In this document: positions 5,413 to 7,199 of the stretch, piece by piece | Numbering within the stretch: position 1 is the stretch's first letter | Layout: each line of letters starts with the position of its first letter | Assembly: GCA_002439285.1 (NCBI GenBank) | Contig: DJTQ01000104.1 | Location: 1 to 7,199, forward strand | DNA: 7,199 bases | Direction: 5' to 3' | DNA from: Paenibacillaceae bacterium UBA6304 | GTDB taxonomy: Bacteria; Bacillota; Bacilli; Paenibacillales; Paenibacillaceae | Program-made: the position numbers and the translations under genes | The notes under the pieces: generated by a model | What the model saw: only the letters and a program-made list of their open reading frames with translations | Databases searched by the model: none | What the model was told of the DNA's origin: nothing

Positions 5413-6207
5413 TTATTCCATAATCCATTCGTCTTCGAGAAGACGGATTTTCTGAATCTTTTTGGCATGACCCGTGGTTTCATCAATATCAACCACACAG
5501 CCGTGAAATTGCCATTTACCTTCACAAACCTGGAACCGCACCGGCAACTGAGTCGTAAATTTGCGCAGCACAGCGGAACGTTCCATTCCGAGAATCCCTT
5601 CACGGGAACCCACCATCCCGGCATCCGTCAAATAAGCCGTGCCTTGCGGCAATACAATATCGTCATTGCTTTGTACGTGAGTATGCGTTCCGACTACCAG
5701 AGAAACCCGGCCGTCAAGATGCCAGCCCATTGCGATTTTCTCCGACGTGGCCTCCGCATGAAAATCGACCAAAATGCATTTATGCTTCTTGGATAATTCT
5801 CCAACGATATCGTCCGCCATCCGGAACGGATCTTCGATCGCCGGTAAAAATGTACGGCCCATTAAATTAACAAGAGCGAGCTCCTTGCCGTTAGCCTTGA
5901 TTACGGTAGAACCAAGCCCTGGCGTCCCCGGCGGATAATTCGCAGGCCGAACCATGCGAGGTTCGTCATCAATAAAGTCAAAAATTTCTTTGTTATCCCA
6001 AGTATGATTGCCCATCGTCAGGCCATGAATGCCTAGCTCAAAAAATTCCCTAGCGATTTTAGCGGTAATGCCTCGCCCTGAAGCTGCATTTTCTCCGTTG
6101 GCGATAATGATGTGCGGATTGTATTTTGATTTCAAATGAGGCAATGTTTCCTTCAGCGCTTTACGTCCGGTATTTCCAACGATATCTCCGATAAACAAGA
6201 CTTTAAT
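5413..6207 (-). CDS. ymdB: YmdB-type metallophosphoesterase (cyclic nucleotide phosphodiesterase), ATT start
   Basis: YmdB is a di-metal phosphodiesterase active on 2',3'-cyclic and 3',5'-cyclic nucleotides in B. subtilis, where it works with RNase Y and influences the choice between motility, biofilm and sporulation. With the start at ATT 6205-6207 the protein is 264 residues, the B. subtilis length, and begins MKVLFIGD. Metal ligands then fall at the known family positions: Asp8, Glu39 and Asn40 (NGEN), Asn67 and His68 (GNHTWD), His150 (DFHAEATSE), His175 and His177 (GTHTHVQ). AGGAGG lies 7 bases before the ATT, and an in-frame TGA at 6220-6222 excludes a longer protein. The next usual start codon, TTG at 6196-6198, lies 16 bases from the Shine-Dalgarno site and would remove three conserved residues. 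A terminator separates the gene from rny. A TATGAT at 6260-6265 could be a -10 box, but no convincing -35 is seen. Confidence 0.95.
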   Translation of the reverse strand: MKVLFIGDIVGNTGRKALKETLPHLKSKYNPHIIIANGENAASGRGITAKIAREFFELGIHGLTMGNHTWDNKEIFDFIDDEPRMVRPANYPPGTPGLGSTVIKANGKELALVNLMGRTFLPAIEDPFRMADDIVGELSKKHKCILVDFHAEATSEKIAMGWHLDGRVSLVVGTHTHVQSNDDIVLPQGTAYLTDAGMVGSREGILGMERSAVLRKFTTQLPVRFQVCEGKWQFHGCVVDIDETTGHAKKIQKIRLLEDEWIME

Positions 6208-6220
6208 GACGTTTCCTCCT
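6205..6220 (-). promoter_or_regulatory. Shine-Dalgarno site and ATT start codon of ymdB
   Basis: Minus-strand AGGAGG (6215-6220) is followed by the 7-base spacer AAACGTC and then ATT (6205-6207). Spacing is ideal for ATT and poor (16 bases) for the TTG at 6196-6198. The site decides the ymdB start. Confidence 0.78.
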
Positions 6221-6231
6221 CAGATCTGCCA

Positions 6232-6256
6232 TTCCGGCACGAATAAACCACCGGAA
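6232..6256. repeat. Short inverted repeat upstream of ymdB
   Basis: TTCCGG (6232-6237) and CCGGAA (6251-6256) form a 6-bp palindromic pair with a 13-base gap, between the rny terminator and the ymdB Shine-Dalgarno site. It could be a weak leader hairpin or an operator; a chance occurrence is equally possible. Confidence 0.25.
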
Positions 6257-6275
6257 CTAATCATATTTAAAAGTG

Positions 6276-6303
6276 AAAAAGCGGCCCACTGGGGGCCACT
6301 TTT
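6276..6303 (-). terminator. Intrinsic terminator after rny
   Basis: On the minus strand a 7-bp GC-rich stem with one G-U pair (6293-6299 with 6281-6287, GTGGCCC/GGGCCGC), lengthened by A-T pairs at its foot and closed by a 5-base loop, is followed by TTTTT. It starts about 12 bases after the rny stop. Confidence 0.85.
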
Positions 6304-6314
6304 CAGCATAACCT

Positions 6315-7199
6315 TTACTTAGCGTATTCAACCGCCCGAGTCTCGCGAATGACGGTAACTTTGATGTGTCCCGGATAATCGAGCTCACTCTCAATCGTTT
6401 TCGTAATATCTCTCGCCAGACGGAAGGCCTCCGCATCATCGATCTTCTCAGGCTGCACCATTACGCGTACCTCGCGGCCCGCCTGAATAGCAAAGGATTT
6501 CTCCACGCCTTCGAACGATTCGGAAATTTCCTCGAGCTTCTCCAACCGCCGGATATAAGTCTCCAGCGTTTCACGTCGCGCTCCAGGTCTCGCTGCCGAC
6601 AAAGCGTCAGCTGCGCCAACCAGCATTGCAATGACCGACGTTGCCTCACAGTCCCCATGATGGGAAGCGATACTGTTAATGACAACCGGATGCTCCTTGT
6701 ACTTCTTAGCCAGTTCCACGCCGATTTCGACATGAGATCCTTCCACTTCATGATCAAGCGCTTTACCGATATCGTGCAGCAGTCCGGCCCGTTTCGCGAG
6801 CGAAATATCTTCGCCCAGTTCTCCGGCCATGAGTCCGGTCAGGTAAGCGACCTCCATGGAATGCTTCAGCACATTTTGTCCGTAGCTTGTCCGGAACTTC
6901 AGACGTCCCAAAATTTTGATTAAATCCGGATGCAAAGCGTGAACGCCAACTTCGAAAGTGGCTTGTTCCCCATATTCGCGGATCCGTTCATCGACTTCAC
7001 GGCGGGACTTCTCAACCATCTCTTCAATCCGTGCCGGGTGAATGCGTCCGTCCGCCACCAATTTCTCAAGCGCGGTACGGGCAATTTCACGGCGAATCGG
7101 ATCAAAGCCCGACAAGATTACTGCTTCCGGCGTATCATCAATAATCAAATCGATACCGGTAAGCGTCTCCAGAGCACGGATGTTGCGGCCTTCACGACC
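6315..7199 (-). CDS. rny: Ribonuclease Y, C-terminal part (5' end outside window)
   Basis: RNase Y is the membrane-anchored endoribonuclease that starts much mRNA decay in Bacillales. The frame is open to the window edge and ends at TAA (6315-6317), giving the last 294 of about 515 residues; the N-terminal membrane helix, the coiled coil and the first part of the KH domain lie outside. Visible at the edge is the KH GxxG loop in [20 protein letters not shown], then [15 protein letters not shown]. The HD domain follows: [12 protein letters not shown], the metal-binding His-Asp pair in [12 protein letters not shown] (codons at 6771-6776), [14 protein letters not shown] and ASHHGD. The C-terminus, with [19 protein letters not shown], is also typical. 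The gene precedes ymdB as in B. subtilis, but here a terminator stands between them. Nothing in the visible part looks damaged. Confidence 0.97.
   Translation of the reverse strand, partial: GREGRNIRALETLTGIDLIIDDTPEAVILSGFDPIRREIARTALEKLVADGRIHPARIEEMVEKSRREVDERIREYGEQATFEVGVHALHPDLIKILGRLKFRTSYGQNVLKHSMEVAYLTGLMAGELGEDISLAKRAGLLHDIGKALDHEVEGSHVEIGVELAKKYKEHPVVINSIASHHGDCEATSVIAMLVGAADALSAARPGARRETLETYIRRLEKLEEISESFEGVEKSFAIQAGREVRVMVQPEKIDDAEAFRLARDITKTIESELDYPGHIKVTVIRETRAVEYAK

Noticed and set aside
5310..5624. N-terminal extension of spoVS into the ymdB region (frame open for 105 more codons)
   Set aside because: SpoVS is 86 residues in the family, the ATG at 5309 has an ideal Shine-Dalgarno site, and the extension would overlap ymdB in another frame.
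1..7199. An undescribed defence, mobile or biosynthetic system
   Set aside because: Each coding region is explained by a known family. There are no transposase, integrase, toxin-antitoxin or reverse-transcriptase motifs, no regularly spaced repeats, and no unexplained gap over 300 bases.

Overview
The window looks like chromosomal DNA from an endospore-forming Bacillales species, most likely Paenibacillaceae. The reasons are two sporulation genes (spoVAD, spoVS), the conserved block rny-ymdB-spoVS followed by an M19 dipeptidase and korA-korB, AGGAGG-type Shine-Dalgarno sites, and base composition near 50% G+C by eye. Genus is inferred from gene content and order, not from a database match. 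I see no mobile element, CRISPR array, rRNA, tRNA or prophage gene, and no defence-type or otherwise undescribed multi-gene system. The interest lies in gene starts and regulation.

Layout: the left end carries the 3' part of spoVAD on the + strand. It meets all the other genes head-on at a strong two-way terminator (389-426). The rest is on the minus strand. Read in transcription order from the right edge it is: rny (3' part, RNase Y), terminator, ymdB (phosphodiesterase), a sigma-H-type promoter, spoVS, terminator, M19 dipeptidase, a 227-base regulatory gap with a promoter, two cre-like sites and a leader hairpin, korA and korB (overlapping by 14 bases), terminator, pduL, and the shared terminator. 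Every intergenic gap is under 300 bases.

Function: rny and ymdB belong to RNA turnover and to the biofilm/sporulation decision, and spoVS acts in sporulation. KorAB turns a 2-oxoacid plus CoA into acyl-CoA, CO2 and reduced ferredoxin. PduL can exchange the CoA for phosphate, so korAB-pduL could form a short route from 2-oxoacid to acyl-phosphate, and to ATP if an acyl kinase exists elsewhere. This pairing is inferred from adjacency. The cre-like sites suggest carbon-catabolite (CcpA) control.

Points most worth checking: ymdB appears to start at ATT, with an ideal Shine-Dalgarno site and an in-frame stop just upstream; korA and the dipeptidase start at TTG; spoVS has a good sigma-H promoter match; two 14/15 cre matches precede korA; and spoVAD ends at a terminator with no spoVAE behind it.
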